DNA of 64,000 nucleotides from Vibrio ishigakensis (GCF_024347675.1 NZ_AP024882.1:496001-560000); one strand, 5' to 3'. Shown: positions 8,719-17,859, counted from the first letter of the stretch. A program made the numbers and translations. The notes: generated from the sequence alone by a model not told the origin.

Positions 8719-9453
8719 ATGAAACCTAATACAGCACTACTATTTTCAGTTATCGCATCCTTGATGTTTTCACCATTGAGCTTGGCCCAAGATAAAGCCA
8801 ACACCAATTTAGAAAAACTAGACGCTATCCACGACATGCTAGAGGCCAACCCTAGCCTTATCGACCCGCTATACAACAACCTGCTGACCTACGTAGGCCA
8901 GCATCAACATCTATCTCAGATGCTAGAGAAGTATCACGACTACATCTACAACAACCCTGAGCAACCATACTTCGGTGCAAAAGACCCTAAGCTGACCATA
9001 GTCGCACTTACCGACCTAAGCTGCCCTTGGTGTAAGAAGCTAGACCCGGTTCTGCATCGCATAGCCAAAGAACACCCAGACGAGATTAAGGTAATCAACA
9101 TCTATGTGCCTCTAAAGGAACACGCAAGCCGCACCAACTCCGCCACATACGCCCTAAACGTATGGAAAGGCGCGCCTGAGAAGTATGAAGAAGTAAGCGA
9201 GTTGATGGTAAGCAAGCCAGGCGTGCACAACCTGCGCTCAATTATGAAGGTGGCTAAGGCGACAGACTCAACCGAGTATGTAACCACCAATGAAGAAGCC
9301 CTACAGATCACCGACAAGAACTATCAGATGTTTCAAGATTTAGGTGTTCAGGGAACACCAGCCATTCTAATCGATGGTCAAATCATTCCGGGATATGTGC
9401 CTTACGAAAAGCTTAACCCTATGATTGAAGAATTGTTGGCTGAAGCTCAGTAA
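8719..9453 (+). CDS. scsC: ScsC, periplasmic DsbA/DsbG-like thiol oxidoreductase
   Basis: A 244-residue exported protein. The signal peptide ends near residue 23 (SLAQ). An N-terminal helical extension (about 25-85), which trimerises some ScsC proteins, precedes a DsbA-type thioredoxin domain with Cys102-Pro-Trp-Cys105 (TDLSCPWCKK) and a cis-proline in GVQGTPAILI. It lies 12 nt after scsD and ends the operon at a strong terminator. It likely acts as a disulfide isomerase/reductase kept reduced by ScsB. Confidence 0.87.
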   Translation: MKPNTALLFSVIASLMFSPLSLAQDKANTNLEKLDAIHDMLEANPSLIDPLYNNLLTYVGQHQHLSQMLEKYHDYIYNNPEQPYFGAKDPKLTIVALTDLSCPWCKKLDPVLHRIAKEHPDEIKVINIYVPLKEHASRTNSATYALNVWKGAPEKYEEVSELMVSKPGVHNLRSIMKVAKATDSTEYVTTNEEALQITDKNYQMFQDLGVQGTPAILIDGQIIPGYVPYEKLNPMIEELLAEAQ

Positions 9454-9460
9454 TAGATAC

Positions 9461-9496
9461 AAAAAAGCCTCCCGTTTGGGAGGCTTAGTTTTAGTT
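9461..9496. terminator. bidirectional terminator between scsC and ktrB
   Basis: Stem GCCTCCC/GGGAGGC with A6 on the left and T-rich sequence on the right, between converging genes; it can serve both. Confidence 0.85.
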
Positions 9497-10864
9497 TTAA
9501 CCCGTAAACACAGGCTCTTCTGGATGTCGGATCAAGCTCTTTTCAGGCCTTGCCAACATATAGGCTAGGGTCAATGGGCCGATACGACCTATCACCATCA
9601 CCACTACCATGATCAGCTTCCCCGGCTCGGAGAGCTCAGCGGTTAGGCCTGCACTCACGCCCACGGTTGCAAAAGCTGAGATGGTTTCGAACACGATCAC
9701 GTTAAATGGCGCTTTTTCGGTGATCATCAGCGCAAACATAGCCACGAACAGGATAAGTCCGCTCACCACAATTATGGCCAGAGCCTTAGTCACTGTTTGA
9801 TTGCCTATGGTGCGGCGGAACAACACGATATGGTTCTTCTGGCGCAGGAAGCTATAAGTAGCGGCAGCAGCCACCACAAAGGTAGAAACCTTGATACCAC
9901 CGCCGGTTGAGGTCGAGCCTGCACCTATCAGCATCAAAAGAATCATAAACAGCAGCGAAGCCGATGACATCTGCGCAAGGTCGATACTGTTAAAGCCCGC
10001 GGTACGTGCGGTAGCCGACTGGAAGAAAGCCGCTAACCATTGATCGCCTGCCGATAACGCACCTAGAGTGGCAATGTTGTTTCGCTCCAATAGCCAAAAC
10101 ATCAGAGTACCGACAATCAATAGCGTTGGCGTTGCCACCAACATGATCTTGGTATGAAGCTGAAGATGTTTGCGCTCACCACTGAGCTTATGGGTAACAT
10201 CCCCAATAACGGTAAAACCAAGGCCACCTAAGATAAACAGAGCAGACAAGCTAAAGATCACCAGCGGGTCACCCACAAAGCCAACCATGCTGTCTGAGAA
10301 CAGAGAGAAACCTGCATTGTTAAATGCCGAGATAGCGTGGAACAATGCGTAAAACAGGCCAGTCCCCCAACCCATCTCGGGTACCCAACGGAAACTCAGA
10401 ATCACGAAGCCAATGAACTCAGCGATAAGGGCGAAATAGATGATACGTTTAACTAGGCGTCTTAGGTTGATTCGTCTTTCCTGTCCTAGCGCCTCTTTAG
10501 CAAGAGCCTGCTGCTGCAGTGACAGTCTCACACCGAACATATAAAGGAGTACCGCAGAAAGGGTCATCTGCCCCAGGCCGCCAATCTGCATCAGTATCAT
10601 AAGCAGGATTTTGCCACTCAGGGTAAAGTGCGTGCCGGTATCTACCACGCCTAGGCCCGTCACACTGATGGCAGAGGTTGCAGTAAACAGCGCATCGGTA
10701 ATGCTAAGGCCTGAAACAGAAAAAACGGGCAGAGTCAGCAACACAGCACAGGGGAGCAAGATAAGCAAAAAGGTGGCCATTATGATTTGAGGCTCACGCC
10801 CTTTGCCACCCTTGCGCTCGTGAGCGGGTGTATAGACTCGGCTTTGGTGAAAACGCGGGATCAT
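9497..10864 (-). CDS. ktrB: KtrB, Na+-dependent K+ uptake channel subunit
   Basis: A 455-residue integral membrane protein of the TrkH/KtrB superfamily. Four pore-loop regions with their selectivity glycines are visible: VTGLGVVD, FNNAGFSLF, TARTAGFNS and FATVGVSAG. A Gly-rich membrane loop (GAGSTSTGGGIK) matches the gating loop in the third repeat. The start overlaps the ktrA stop (ATGA). KtrB forms the K+ path, and KtrA, a cytosolic ring, controls it. In vibrios the pair supports growth at high osmolarity. No KtrA-independent partner is seen. Confidence 0.93.
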   Translation of the reverse strand: MIPRFHQSRVYTPAHERKGGKGREPQIIMATFLLILLPCAVLLTLPVFSVSGLSITDALFTATSAISVTGLGVVDTGTHFTLSGKILLMILMQIGGLGQMTLSAVLLYMFGVRLSLQQQALAKEALGQERRINLRRLVKRIIYFALIAEFIGFVILSFRWVPEMGWGTGLFYALFHAISAFNNAGFSLFSDSMVGFVGDPLVIFSLSALFILGGLGFTVIGDVTHKLSGERKHLQLHTKIMLVATPTLLIVGTLMFWLLERNNIATLGALSAGDQWLAAFFQSATARTAGFNSIDLAQMSSASLLFMILLMLIGAGSTSTGGGIKVSTFVVAAAATYSFLRQKNHIVLFRRTIGNQTVTKALAIIVVSGLILFVAMFALMITEKAPFNVIVFETISAFATVGVSAGLTAELSEPGKLIMVVVMVIGRIGPLTLAYMLARPEKSLIRHPEEPVFTG

Positions 10865-11523
10865 AGCAGTTTAAGTTTCTGTGCCAGTTCGACTTCAGGG
10901 CCAACTAAAATAATGACGTCCCCTATCTCTAGGCTCTTATCAAAGCTTGGTGAGGTGATCACCTCAGGACCACGTTTAAGGGCAATAACCTTAATGCCCT
11001 CAGTCTGACATACAGCGAAGTCTTTTAGGCTTTTACCCAGAAGTGATGCACTTACTACTACCTCAGTAATGCCAAGACCACTGCCTAGCGGATGGAAGTC
11101 TTTAACGCGCTTATCCAGCATCTGACTGGCAATACGCATGCCCATCTCACGCTCAGGCATAATGACGCGGTCAGCACCTACCTTTTGCAGGATCTTGGCG
11201 TGGAATTTGTCGTTTGCTTTTACCCATACGGTTTTACAGTGTGCTTCTTTAAGCACAAGCGTGGTGAGAATACTGGCGTTGATGTCGCTACCAATGGAGA
11301 CCATGACCAGGTCATATTCATCTAGCTTGAGTTCAGAAACTGCATCTTCTTGGGTGCAATCAGCAACAATAGACTCGGAGGCGAACTCCATAGAGCTCTT
11401 CACATTATCTTCATTGATGTCTATTGCGAGTACCTGTGAGCCTGCTGCGGAAAGCTCCTGACATACAGACTTACCAAATCGACCAAGGCCAATCACGGCA
11501 TACTGCTTCTTGGCTGACTTCAT
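10861..11523 (-). CDS. ktrA: KtrA, nucleotide-binding regulator of KtrB
   Basis: A 220-residue RCK protein. The N-terminal Rossmann domain has the dinucleotide motif GLGRFG (about residues 12-17) and the acidic strand end AIDIN. The C-terminal RCK_C domain (about 135-220) contains RGPEVITSPS. ATG 11523 has GGAG six nt upstream. An ATG at 11535 is in frame but overlaps that ribosome site. Forms the octameric gating ring of KtrAB and is translationally coupled to ktrB. A parS2 site lies about 120 nt upstream. Confidence 0.92.
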   Translation of the reverse strand: MKSAKKQYAVIGLGRFGKSVCQELSAAGSQVLAIDINEDNVKSSMEFASESIVADCTQEDAVSELKLDEYDLVMVSIGSDINASILTTLVLKEAHCKTVWVKANDKFHAKILQKVGADRVIMPEREMGMRIASQMLDKRVKDFHPLGSGLGITEVVVSASLLGKSLKDFAVCQTEGIKVIALKRGPEVITSPSFDKSLEIGDVIILVGPEVELAQKLKLL

Positions 11524-11643
11524 CCTATTCTCCATTCGGTTTCATGTAACTGATTGAGTATAGGGTGAAAAAATCAGAACTAAATAATGAAAAGCTGAAG
11601 ATTACTTCTCAGCAATGAACATAAGATAAGCGCTGAGGCTAGA

Positions 11644-11656
11644 TTTACACTGTAAA
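11644..11656. other. parS2 site (ParB2-binding palindrome)
   Basis: TTTACACTGTAAA, a perfect match to the Vibrio chromosome 2 parS2 consensus TTTACAnTGTAAA, between ktrA and the S33 peptidase. It is the leftmost of seven in this window, about 43 kb from parAB2. Confidence 0.85.
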
Positions 11657-11750
11657 GCGTGAATCCATTCGCTTATTTAGTTGAACGCCTAATAAGGTCG
11701 CCAGAACAGTGATATGTTATGAGCTCCACAACTAAAAACGAACAAATAAG

Positions 11751-13061
11751 ATGCAAGGACAACAGTTTTCAGATAGCGGACGTCGCTTTATCTCACACAC
11801 ATTTTCAGTACCTTTAGACTACCAAGCACCCGAGGGTGAAAAAATCACTGTGTTTGCACGCGAAATCACCACAGGGTCAGAGCAAAAACCTTGGTTGGTG
11901 TACTTTCAAGGAGGCCCTGGCTTCCAATCACCGCGCCCAAACAATGATTTGGCTTGGGTAGACAAAGCACTAGAGCGCTATCGCGTACTTCTGCTCGATC
12001 AGCGCGGTACAGGGCATAGCACTCCTATCAATCATCAAACTTTGGCTGGATTACGTGCCGAGCAACAAGCTGAATACCTATCACTGTTTCGCGCTGACAA
12101 CATCATCCGTGATGCGGAAGAGATCCGTAAGCAAATAGGCATCGACCAGTGGGCTATCCTAGGCCAAAGCTTTGGTGGCTTCTGCTCACTGACTTATCTG
12201 TCCATGTTTCCTGAGAGCCTCCTTCGTAGCTATATCACTGGCGGAATACCTTCTATCAGCGCTCATCCTGACGTGGTGTATGAGGCAACCTTTAAGCGTA
12301 CTCGTGATAAGAATAAAGCCTTCTTTGAGCAATTCCCGCAAGCGCAGGCTCAGTGTCAAAAAATAGCTAACCATCTGCTCAATAACGAAGAGTTCCTTCC
12401 TAATGGTCAAAGGTTTACTGTTGAGCAATTCCAACAGCTTGGTATTAACTTTGGTATGAGCAACACCTTCCTAGCTATCTACTACTTGTTAGAAAGTGCA
12501 TTTATCGAAGTGAATGGCAAGGAAGTTTTGAACTATACGTTTTTAAACGAGATGCTTGCTCAACAGTCTTTTCAAACCAATCCGCTCTATGCATTGTTAC
12601 ACGAGCCATGTTATTGCCAGAACTTTGCATCTGACTGGAGTGCCCATAGAGTTCGTCAACAAAACCCAGAATTTAACTATCAGCAAGGTAATGAATTCCT
12701 GTTTACTGGAGAAATGGTATTCCCATTTATGTTTGAGCAATACAACAACCTACAACCTCTCAAAGATGCCGCAGAAATCCTCGCCAAGAAGAGCGACTGG
12801 GAGCCTTTATATAACGCAGAAGTTCTGTCCAACAACAAGGTGCCTGTAACTTGCGCTGTGTACGCGGACGATATGTTTGTTGAAATGGACTTAAGTCGAG
12901 AGACCCTTTCTAAGATTCCGAATAGCCGAGCTTGGATCACCAATGAATACGAGCACAATGGCATTCGTGCTGATGGCGGAAGGGTTTTAGGAAAACTGTT
13001 CGAAATGAGTGATGCTATTGCTGAAAATATAGCGAATAAAAAGCATATAAAACTCAATTGA
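11751..13061 (+). CDS. alpha/beta hydrolase, proline iminopeptidase-like (S33)
   Basis: A 436-residue cytoplasmic alpha/beta-hydrolase. Motifs: oxyanion segment QGGPGFQSP, DQRGTG (typical of prolyl aminopeptidases), and the nucleophile elbow GQSFGG with Ser140. The catalytic Asp and His lie in the C-terminal part (candidates YADDM and YEHNGIR). Length fits the larger S33 prolyl aminopeptidase 2 type with an inserted cap domain. It likely releases N-terminal proline from peptides. Monocistronic, with its own terminator. The substrate is inferred from the family. Confidence 0.82.
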   Translation: MQGQQFSDSGRRFISHTFSVPLDYQAPEGEKITVFAREITTGSEQKPWLVYFQGGPGFQSPRPNNDLAWVDKALERYRVLLLDQRGTGHSTPINHQTLAGLRAEQQAEYLSLFRADNIIRDAEEIRKQIGIDQWAILGQSFGGFCSLTYLSMFPESLLRSYITGGIPSISAHPDVVYEATFKRTRDKNKAFFEQFPQAQAQCQKIANHLLNNEEFLPNGQRFTVEQFQQLGINFGMSNTFLAIYYLLESAFIEVNGKEVLNYTFLNEMLAQQSFQTNPLYALLHEPCYCQNFASDWSAHRVRQQNPEFNYQQGNEFLFTGEMVFPFMFEQYNNLQPLKDAAEILAKKSDWEPLYNAEVLSNNKVPVTCAVYADDMFVEMDLSRETLSKIPNSRAWITNEYEHNGIRADGGRVLGKLFEMSDAIAENIANKKHIKLN

Positions 13062-13090
13062 TATAAAAACGAAATTTCAATTTAAATAAT

Positions 13091-13123
13091 AAGGAACAGT
13101 TATATAAATACTGTTCCTTTTTT
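13091..13123 (+). terminator. terminator after the S33 peptidase
   Basis: Stem AAGGAACAGT/ACTGTTCCTT with an AT loop and a following T-run. Confidence 0.85.
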
Positions 13124-13335
13124 ATTTTCTCTTACCAAAAACACCACCAAAATAACAATTAAATCACTGAATTTATTGATCTTTATAATTATTTTTTATT
13201 TTTCTCTCGCTTGAATTAATCGTCACTTATACTGTTAAACCTTACATTCCATTTTTTGTACTTATTTTGTCCAATTCTATTACCTAATATGAATTCACAC
13301 GAACAACATCTTGTTTTTATATACGGGTAAGAAAA

Positions 13336-13893
13336 ATGAAAAAACTAGTATTAACTGCAGTGGCGGCAGCATCGTTAGCATCTTCAATGGCATTTGCACA
13401 AACTCCAGCCATGTTCTCAACTATCGACACTAATGCGCCTCAAGACAACTCTGTACAGGGTGTTCGCCTTTCTGTTCTACACGGTAAAACCTCTAGCGTG
13501 AAAGGTGTGGACGTCTCAGTGCTTGGTATGTCTGAATCTGACCGTACTACCGGCCTTAACATTGGCTTCTTATTTGGTGGTAACAAGGTGAACCAAGAGA
13601 TGAAAGGTGTTTCCCTTGGTCTATTCAACTGGAACACAGGTCAAGCGACAGGTGTAAACTGGGGTCTTGCTAACATCACCCACAACGTTGAAGGTCTGAA
13701 CCTGTCATACGTGAACTACTCAGACGGCAATACCATGGCGGATGTTGGTCTAGTCAGTCTTTCAAACAAATCAAATGTGCAGGTTGGCTTCTTTAACCAC
13801 ACCCACGCTATCGATGGTGTTCAGATCGGCCTAATCAACTGTGCCGATAACGGCTTCTTGAAGTGCTTCCCTATCGTTAACTTCGCGAAGTAA
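13336..13893 (+). CDS. secreted repeat protein, VC2662-like
   Basis: A 185-residue exported protein. After a signal peptide (to about residue 22, AFA-Q) the body consists of repeated strand-turn units of about 17-20 residues, each with a Gly-Val/Leu-x-hydrophobic-Gly pattern (KGVSLGLFNW, TGVNWGLANI, EGLNLSYVNY, DGVQIGLINC). This suggests a small beta-solenoid or barrel-like surface protein. Relatives in vibrios are sometimes mislabelled PHA synthase. GGGTAAG is a good ribosome site. The 274-nt AT-rich gap upstream (13062-13335) carries the previous terminator and probably this gene's promoter. Function unknown. Confidence 0.75.
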   Translation: MKKLVLTAVAAASLASSMAFAQTPAMFSTIDTNAPQDNSVQGVRLSVLHGKTSSVKGVDVSVLGMSESDRTTGLNIGFLFGGNKVNQEMKGVSLGLFNWNTGQATGVNWGLANITHNVEGLNLSYVNYSDGNTMADVGLVSLSNKSNVQVGFFNHTHAIDGVQIGLINCADNGFLKCFPIVNFAK

Positions 13894-13914
13894 GCAAAAC
13901 CATGCCCTAAGTAG

Positions 13915-14029
13915 TTGGAGATGCTGGTAGGCGGCCAACGAGCCAAGCGTCTGAGCATAGATAAACTATGTGATGGCGCGGCGCTGGCCTTCCAGTGGGG
14001 AGTGCCAGCCAACACCCCAGCATCTTCAA
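13915..14029. repeat. structured intergenic inverted repeat (element A)
   Basis: A 115-nt unit bounded by arms TTGGAGATGCTGG and CCAGCATCTTCAA (12 of 13 positions complementary). A smaller hairpin CATAG-ATAAA-CTATG lies near the middle, and the interior is GC-rich. A 66-codon frame crosses it but lacks a ribosome site. It looks like a dispersed Vibrio intergenic element. The rest of the gap to 14294 shows nothing clear. Confidence 0.6.
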
Positions 14030-14294
14030 GTTCGACGGGAATGAATTGGTCCGGCTGGGGTTATCTTCCGAGGTAACTCTGGCTTCCCTATATCTGCAAG
14101 ATTGCATAAACCTTCAGCAAGATCGTTAAAAATGCACTCATATGTAACAAGTATCTAACAATCAGTCTCTGTAAATCTCTTTCACGCTAGTGTCTAACCC
14201 GTCACGAATTTGGGCTCGAATTGTCATTATTCGTTGTCAAAGTCCCCCACCCTTTTTACTCTGCTCCTGACTCCAGAACTAAGGTAAAAAGAGT

Positions 14295-14585
14295 ATGAAT
14301 CCCTATTCAAGTCGATTCGAAACCCTTAGCTTGAGCCAGCAGGATTTGGCACAAAAGCGTAAACAATTTATGGACAACTACCTTTTAGAAACGCCGGCCA
14401 ATCGCTTCTTGCACCCGGATGACTGGGACGGATTTTGCGAACGTCACTGTCAGGAAGTGGGCATCCCACAACCGAAAAGAGAAGAGTTTGCCAAGTGGTG
14501 TCTCGACTTTAAGATCTGGCAAGGCGACCTGTTTGTTTTGAGCTCTGTCTACCAAGATGTGAAGCAAAACGACCGCTTGCAATAA
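14295..14585 (+). CDS. small hypothetical protein
   Basis: A 96-residue soluble, acidic and aromatic-rich protein with an AAGGTAAAAAGAGT leader before ATG. Several Cys and Trp residues are present (FCERHC, KWCLDFKIW) but they do not form a recognised metal motif. No family assigned. Convergent with the Trp-rich protein at 14600. Confidence 0.6.
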   Translation: MNPYSSRFETLSLSQQDLAQKRKQFMDNYLLETPANRFLHPDDWDGFCERHCQEVGIPQPKREEFAKWCLDFKIWQGDLFVLSSVYQDVKQNDRLQ

Positions 14586-14599
14586 GGTTACGGGCTGGA

Positions 14600-14824
14600 C
14601 TATTTCCAGCCTTGTTTCCACTTGGATGCCTGTTTTAGGTCTCGCCATTCGATTGCATATTCATTCCGAGTCATAATCGCTTGGATAATGCACTCAGTGA
14701 CGCTCCCCTCTTCATCGTAATCCACCTTTATCACCGCGAAGTGAAGTTCCTTGCGCTTCGGCTCTACAGCAGTCCATTTTGAACTAAGCAACTTCTTTGG
14801 ATTTACTGGGTTCGTCCCACTCAT
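14600..14824 (-). CDS. TIGR02450-type small Trp-rich protein
   Basis: A 74-residue protein matching the small conserved Trp-rich family TIGR02450: NPKKLLSSKWTAVEP near the N-terminus, KELHFAVIKV, then Trp-containing segments (IEWRDLK, SKWKQGW) at the C-terminus. The function of this family is unknown. It is common in marine gammaproteobacteria. Standing alone between two + strand genes. Confidence 0.8.
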   Translation of the reverse strand: MSGTNPVNPKKLLSSKWTAVEPKRKELHFAVIKVDYDEEGSVTECIIQAIMTRNEYAIEWRDLKQASKWKQGWK

Positions 14825-14948
14825 TTTCTGCCTCCTGCACCCTTGAGCTGTATCAAGCTTTTACACGTAAACAGCTTACTATTCGACCAAATGCGCCATA
14901 CTTGATTAAGAGCTTCGGCTCACCGAATCACATGCTTGGGGTTTAGCT

Positions 14949-15683
14949 ATGAAAGATTCAGATAAGAAGTTGAATTCGAGTCGACGTCGATTCCTGCGTG
15001 ATGCTACGCGCACCGCCGTGGGTGTGGGGTCGTTGGCAACCTTCCTCGGTATTCAATCCAAGCAAAGTAATGCCCAAGACACAGGTGTGCCTATTCGCCC
15101 GCCAGGCGCGTTGAAAGCCGGTGACTTTGAATCCGCATGTCTACGATGTGGTCTGTGTGTACAAGCCTGCCCCTATGACACACTAAAGCTCGCCACCCTT
15201 CTTTCTAAATCCGCTGCAGGTACACCCTATTTTACCGCTCGAGATATCCCCTGTGAGATGTGTGAAGACATACCTTGTGTAGTAGCCTGTCCCAGTGGCG
15301 CTCTAGACCACTCGCTGACCAACATCGATGATGCGCGCATGGGTACGGCAGTGCTAATAGACCATGAAACCTGCCTTAACTATCAGGGGCTACGTTGCGA
15401 TGTCTGCTACCGTGTCTGTCCACTTATCGATAAAGCAATTACCCTCGAATACGTGCGCAACAACCGTACTGGCTATCACGCTAAGATGATTCCCGTCGTT
15501 CACTCCGACTCCTGTACTGGTTGCGGTAAGTGTGAAGAGGGTTGTGTGCTGGATGTTGCGGCTATCAAGGTCGTGCCAACAGAACTTGCTAAAGGCGCGT
15601 TAGGTGAGTTTTATCAGCTTGGCTGGGAGGGCGATACCACAACCCCAGTACCTAGCCTAGATGAGATGCGAGGTAAGAAATAA
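14949..15683 (+). CDS. napG: NapG-like ferredoxin-type quinol dehydrogenase subunit
   Basis: A 244-residue iron-sulfur protein with a Tat-type leader (SRRRFL, residues 11-16, plus a hydrophobic stretch to about 35). Four 4Fe-4S cysteine clusters follow: C64-x2-C67-x2-C70-x3-C74, [31 protein letters not shown] and [11 protein letters not shown]. With NapH it forms a membrane quinol dehydrogenase that passes electrons to periplasmic nitrate reductase. It overlaps napH by one nucleotide at TAATG. No napA, B, C, D or F gene is in the window, so the electron acceptor is uncertain. Confidence 0.88.
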   Translation: MKDSDKKLNSSRRRFLRDATRTAVGVGSLATFLGIQSKQSNAQDTGVPIRPPGALKAGDFESACLRCGLCVQACPYDTLKLATLLSKSAAGTPYFTARDIPCEMCEDIPCVVACPSGALDHSLTNIDDARMGTAVLIDHETCLNYQGLRCDVCYRVCPLIDKAITLEYVRNNRTGYHAKMIPVVHSDSCTGCGKCEEGCVLDVAAIKVVPTELAKGALGEFYQLGWEGDTTTPVPSLDEMRGKK

Positions 15684-16531
15684 TGGCGAAGAATCTTGCA
15701 AAGGACGCAGGCAAAGAGGCCATTGAAAAACTAGGTTGGTGGCCGACCCACAAGTTCCTCATTCTTAGGCGCTTATGCCAGCTTTCCATTATCGGCCTAT
15801 TTATAGTTGGGCCAACAGCAGGCATTTTAAAAGGAAACCTCTCCTCAAGCATGCTGTTGGATACGGTGCCTCTCAGTGACCCACTTCTAGTGATGCAGAC
15901 ATTAGTAGCAGGTCATCTTCCAGAAACCACGGCACTGCTTGGTGCGGGGATAGTCATCATCTTCTACGCCATCCTCGCTCCAAGGGCCTTTTGTGCTTGG
16001 GTATGCCCACTCAACATGGTGACCGACCTTGCCGCCTGGCTTCGACGTAAGATGAACCTCAAGTTCAGCTACAGCTGGCCTAGATCCATCCGTTACTTTC
16101 TGATCCCTACCATTCTGCTCGGAAGTTTCTTCGCTGGTAATGCCCTATGGGCTTGGATCGATCCCGTTGCCACACTTCATCGAGGACTGGTATTTGGTAT
16201 GGGAGCGGGTTGGATCTTGATCCTTTTGGTCTTTCTTCTCGATCTCGTATTAGTGGAGCACGGCTGGTGTGGTCACCTCTGCCCGCTGGGCGCAACCTAC
16301 GGCGTGATTGGCAGTAAAAGTGCGCTACGTATACGTGCAGTAAAACGTGAGGCATGTACCCACTGTATGGACTGCTTCAACGTCTGCCCAGAAGCAGACA
16401 TCTTAAAACAGCCTTTGAAAGAGGGAGATCGCAACGTCATGAGCCGCGATTGCATCAGTTGCGGGCGCTGCATAGAGGTTTGCCCAGAGAAGGTGTTTGA
16501 GTTTAAGGTGCGTAGTAGCAAACAGGACTAG
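15683..16531 (+). CDS. napH: NapH-like membrane ferredoxin-type protein
   Basis: A 282-residue membrane protein with about four transmembrane helices, two cysteine motifs at helix ends (CAWVCPLNM, CGHLCPLGATYG) and two 4Fe-4S motifs at the C-terminus (CTHCMDCFNVCPE, CISCGRCIEVCPE). These are hallmarks of NapH/MauN proteins that oxidise quinol and reduce NapG. Translationally coupled to napG. The stop TAG shares the tetranucleotide CTAG with the stop of the convergent DUF3429 gene. Confidence 0.88.
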   Translation: MAKNLAKDAGKEAIEKLGWWPTHKFLILRRLCQLSIIGLFIVGPTAGILKGNLSSSMLLDTVPLSDPLLVMQTLVAGHLPETTALLGAGIVIIFYAILAPRAFCAWVCPLNMVTDLAAWLRRKMNLKFSYSWPRSIRYFLIPTILLGSFFAGNALWAWIDPVATLHRGLVFGMGAGWILILLVFLLDLVLVEHGWCGHLCPLGATYGVIGSKSALRIRAVKREACTHCMDCFNVCPEADILKQPLKEGDRNVMSRDCISCGRCIEVCPEKVFEFKVRSSKQD

Positions 16532-16947
16532 CGCATCACTAGAAGCGCAAGCATCGCCAAATGCGACACCAACACAACGGTGGTGAGAATGATCCTAAGT
16601 TTCTGATATTTAGCGTTTTCTCGCTTGGCTTCGAAGACTAGATTGAGGCCGTGTGCAATACCAATCCCGACAATTAGAGCTGGGAAGCTGTAGAAGACAA
16701 ACAAACAAAGGCCAATGACCGCTAAGGTAATTAAATTGGAAGTGGCGAGCACTAGCTTGCTTGGCTCATCCATATCTACCGTTCTACCCCAGTTGGCACC
16801 CGCCATAAAAATAGCTATACCGGCGCTATAGCCGACGAATGAAATCAGGATATGAAACGCACCAAATCCACCAGCAACAGCCATTGCTAGCGGAAGTAGG
16901 ATGAAAGGGATTAAACCCATGTAACCGAGAACATAAATCATGAGCAT
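16528..16947 (-). CDS. DUF3429 family membrane protein
   Basis: A 139-residue inner-membrane protein with four or five hydrophobic helices. The pattern LGYMGLIPFILLPLA, then FVGYSAGIAIFMAGANWG, matches DUF3429, a family of unknown function found in marine bacteria. Convergent with napH, sharing CTAG at the stops. Confidence 0.75.
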   Translation of the reverse strand: MLMIYVLGYMGLIPFILLPLAMAVAGGFGAFHILISFVGYSAGIAIFMAGANWGRTVDMDEPSKLVLATSNLITLAVIGLCLFVFYSFPALIVGIGIAHGLNLVFEAKRENAKYQKLRIILTTVVLVSHLAMLALLVMR

Positions 16948-16980
16948 GCTTACGTGTCAGTGTTAACTTAGATCAGCCTT

Positions 16981-17859
16981 TTACAGTCGCGACTGCTTAA
17001 TAAACTCGATAAACGCTTTAATCCTAGCAGGAAGCAGCTCTCTACTGTGGTAGAGAAGAAAAACGGGTCTTGTGGGTACTTCGACCTCTGACAACAGTCC
17101 TACCAAGGCACCACTGTCTATGTCCTCTCTGAGCATCGAGTAGGGCTGAAGTGCTATTCCTGAACCTTGAATAGCCAAAATGCGCAGGCTATTACCATTG
17201 TTGCTCACTAGCTTCGAGTGCCCCAAATTCAGACTTGCAAGGTCAAATTCCTTTCCGAAAGATGAACCGCTAAACCAAGGTGTGAAGCCTAGCACTTTGT
17301 GACTCTGAAGTTGGTCCAAAGAGGTCGGCTCACCAAATTGCTTCAAATAGGTGGGGGATGCCGCAAACACCATCTTCTGCTGAGCCACTTGGATGGCAAT
17401 AAGCTCAGAATCAGGCAATTGCCCTACTCGAAAATAGAAGTCGAATCTATCCTGAATCACGTCCGAGACTTGATCGGAAAGCTCTAACTCTATTCGAATG
17501 TCCGAGTGCGCTTTTGAAAACTCACTAAGCAGAGGGGCTAGTACATAGCTACCAAAATTGGTTGGCGCTGAGATACGGATTTGTCCCTCGGCTGAAATTG
17601 CTAAGGACTCGAGTTTTTTTTCGGTTGCCTCAAGATCACTCAAAAGCTCACGGCAACTTTTCAGATAAAGCTCACCAGCTTGGGTCAGGCTCTGCTTGCG
17701 AGTGTTGCGGTTGAGTATCTTTAGCTTGAGTTGCTGCTCAAGCGCCGCAATGCTCTTACTCACCATAGTCACTGAAATATCGAGCTTGTCTGCAGCCTTG
17801 GTAAAACTGCCTTGGTCGCACACAGCGACAAAGGTTTCTATTGCCTTGAACTTATCCAT
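16981..17859 (-). CDS. LysR-family transcriptional regulator
   Basis: A 292-residue LysR regulator. The winged HTH is at residues 1-60 (DKFKAIETFVAVCDQGSF, then SVTMVSKSIAALE) and the effector domain runs from about 90 to 290. The N-terminus resembles the CrgA/AaeR-like subgroup. Divergent from the LysE gene; the 122-nt space between them holds CCTAGGTT and CCTAAACC half-sites that could be its operator. LysR proteins often control the divergent gene, so export by LysE is a likely target. Confidence 0.85.
   Translation of the reverse strand: MDKFKAIETFVAVCDQGSFTKAADKLDISVTMVSKSIAALEQQLKLKILNRNTRKQSLTQAGELYLKSCRELLSDLEATEKKLESLAISAEGQIRISAPTNFGSYVLAPLLSEFSKAHSDIRIELELSDQVSDVIQDRFDFYFRVGQLPDSELIAIQVAQQKMVFAASPTYLKQFGEPTSLDQLQSHKVLGFTPWFSGSSFGKEFDLASLNLGHSKLVSNNGNSLRILAIQGSGIALQPYSMLREDIDSGALVGLLSEVEVPTRPVFLLYHSRELLPARIKAFIEFIKQSRL

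Noticed and set aside
9609..10352. Small + strand frames across ktrB
   Set aside because: They are shadows of the ktrB coding frame on the other strand.
13907..14107. 66-codon frame on the complement across element A
   Set aside because: It runs through the inverted repeat, has no ribosome site and no protein-like composition.
14860..14872. TTTACACGTAAA resembling parS2 upstream of napG
   Set aside because: It is 12 nt and lacks the central base and TGTAAA half, so it does not match TTTACAnTGTAAA.
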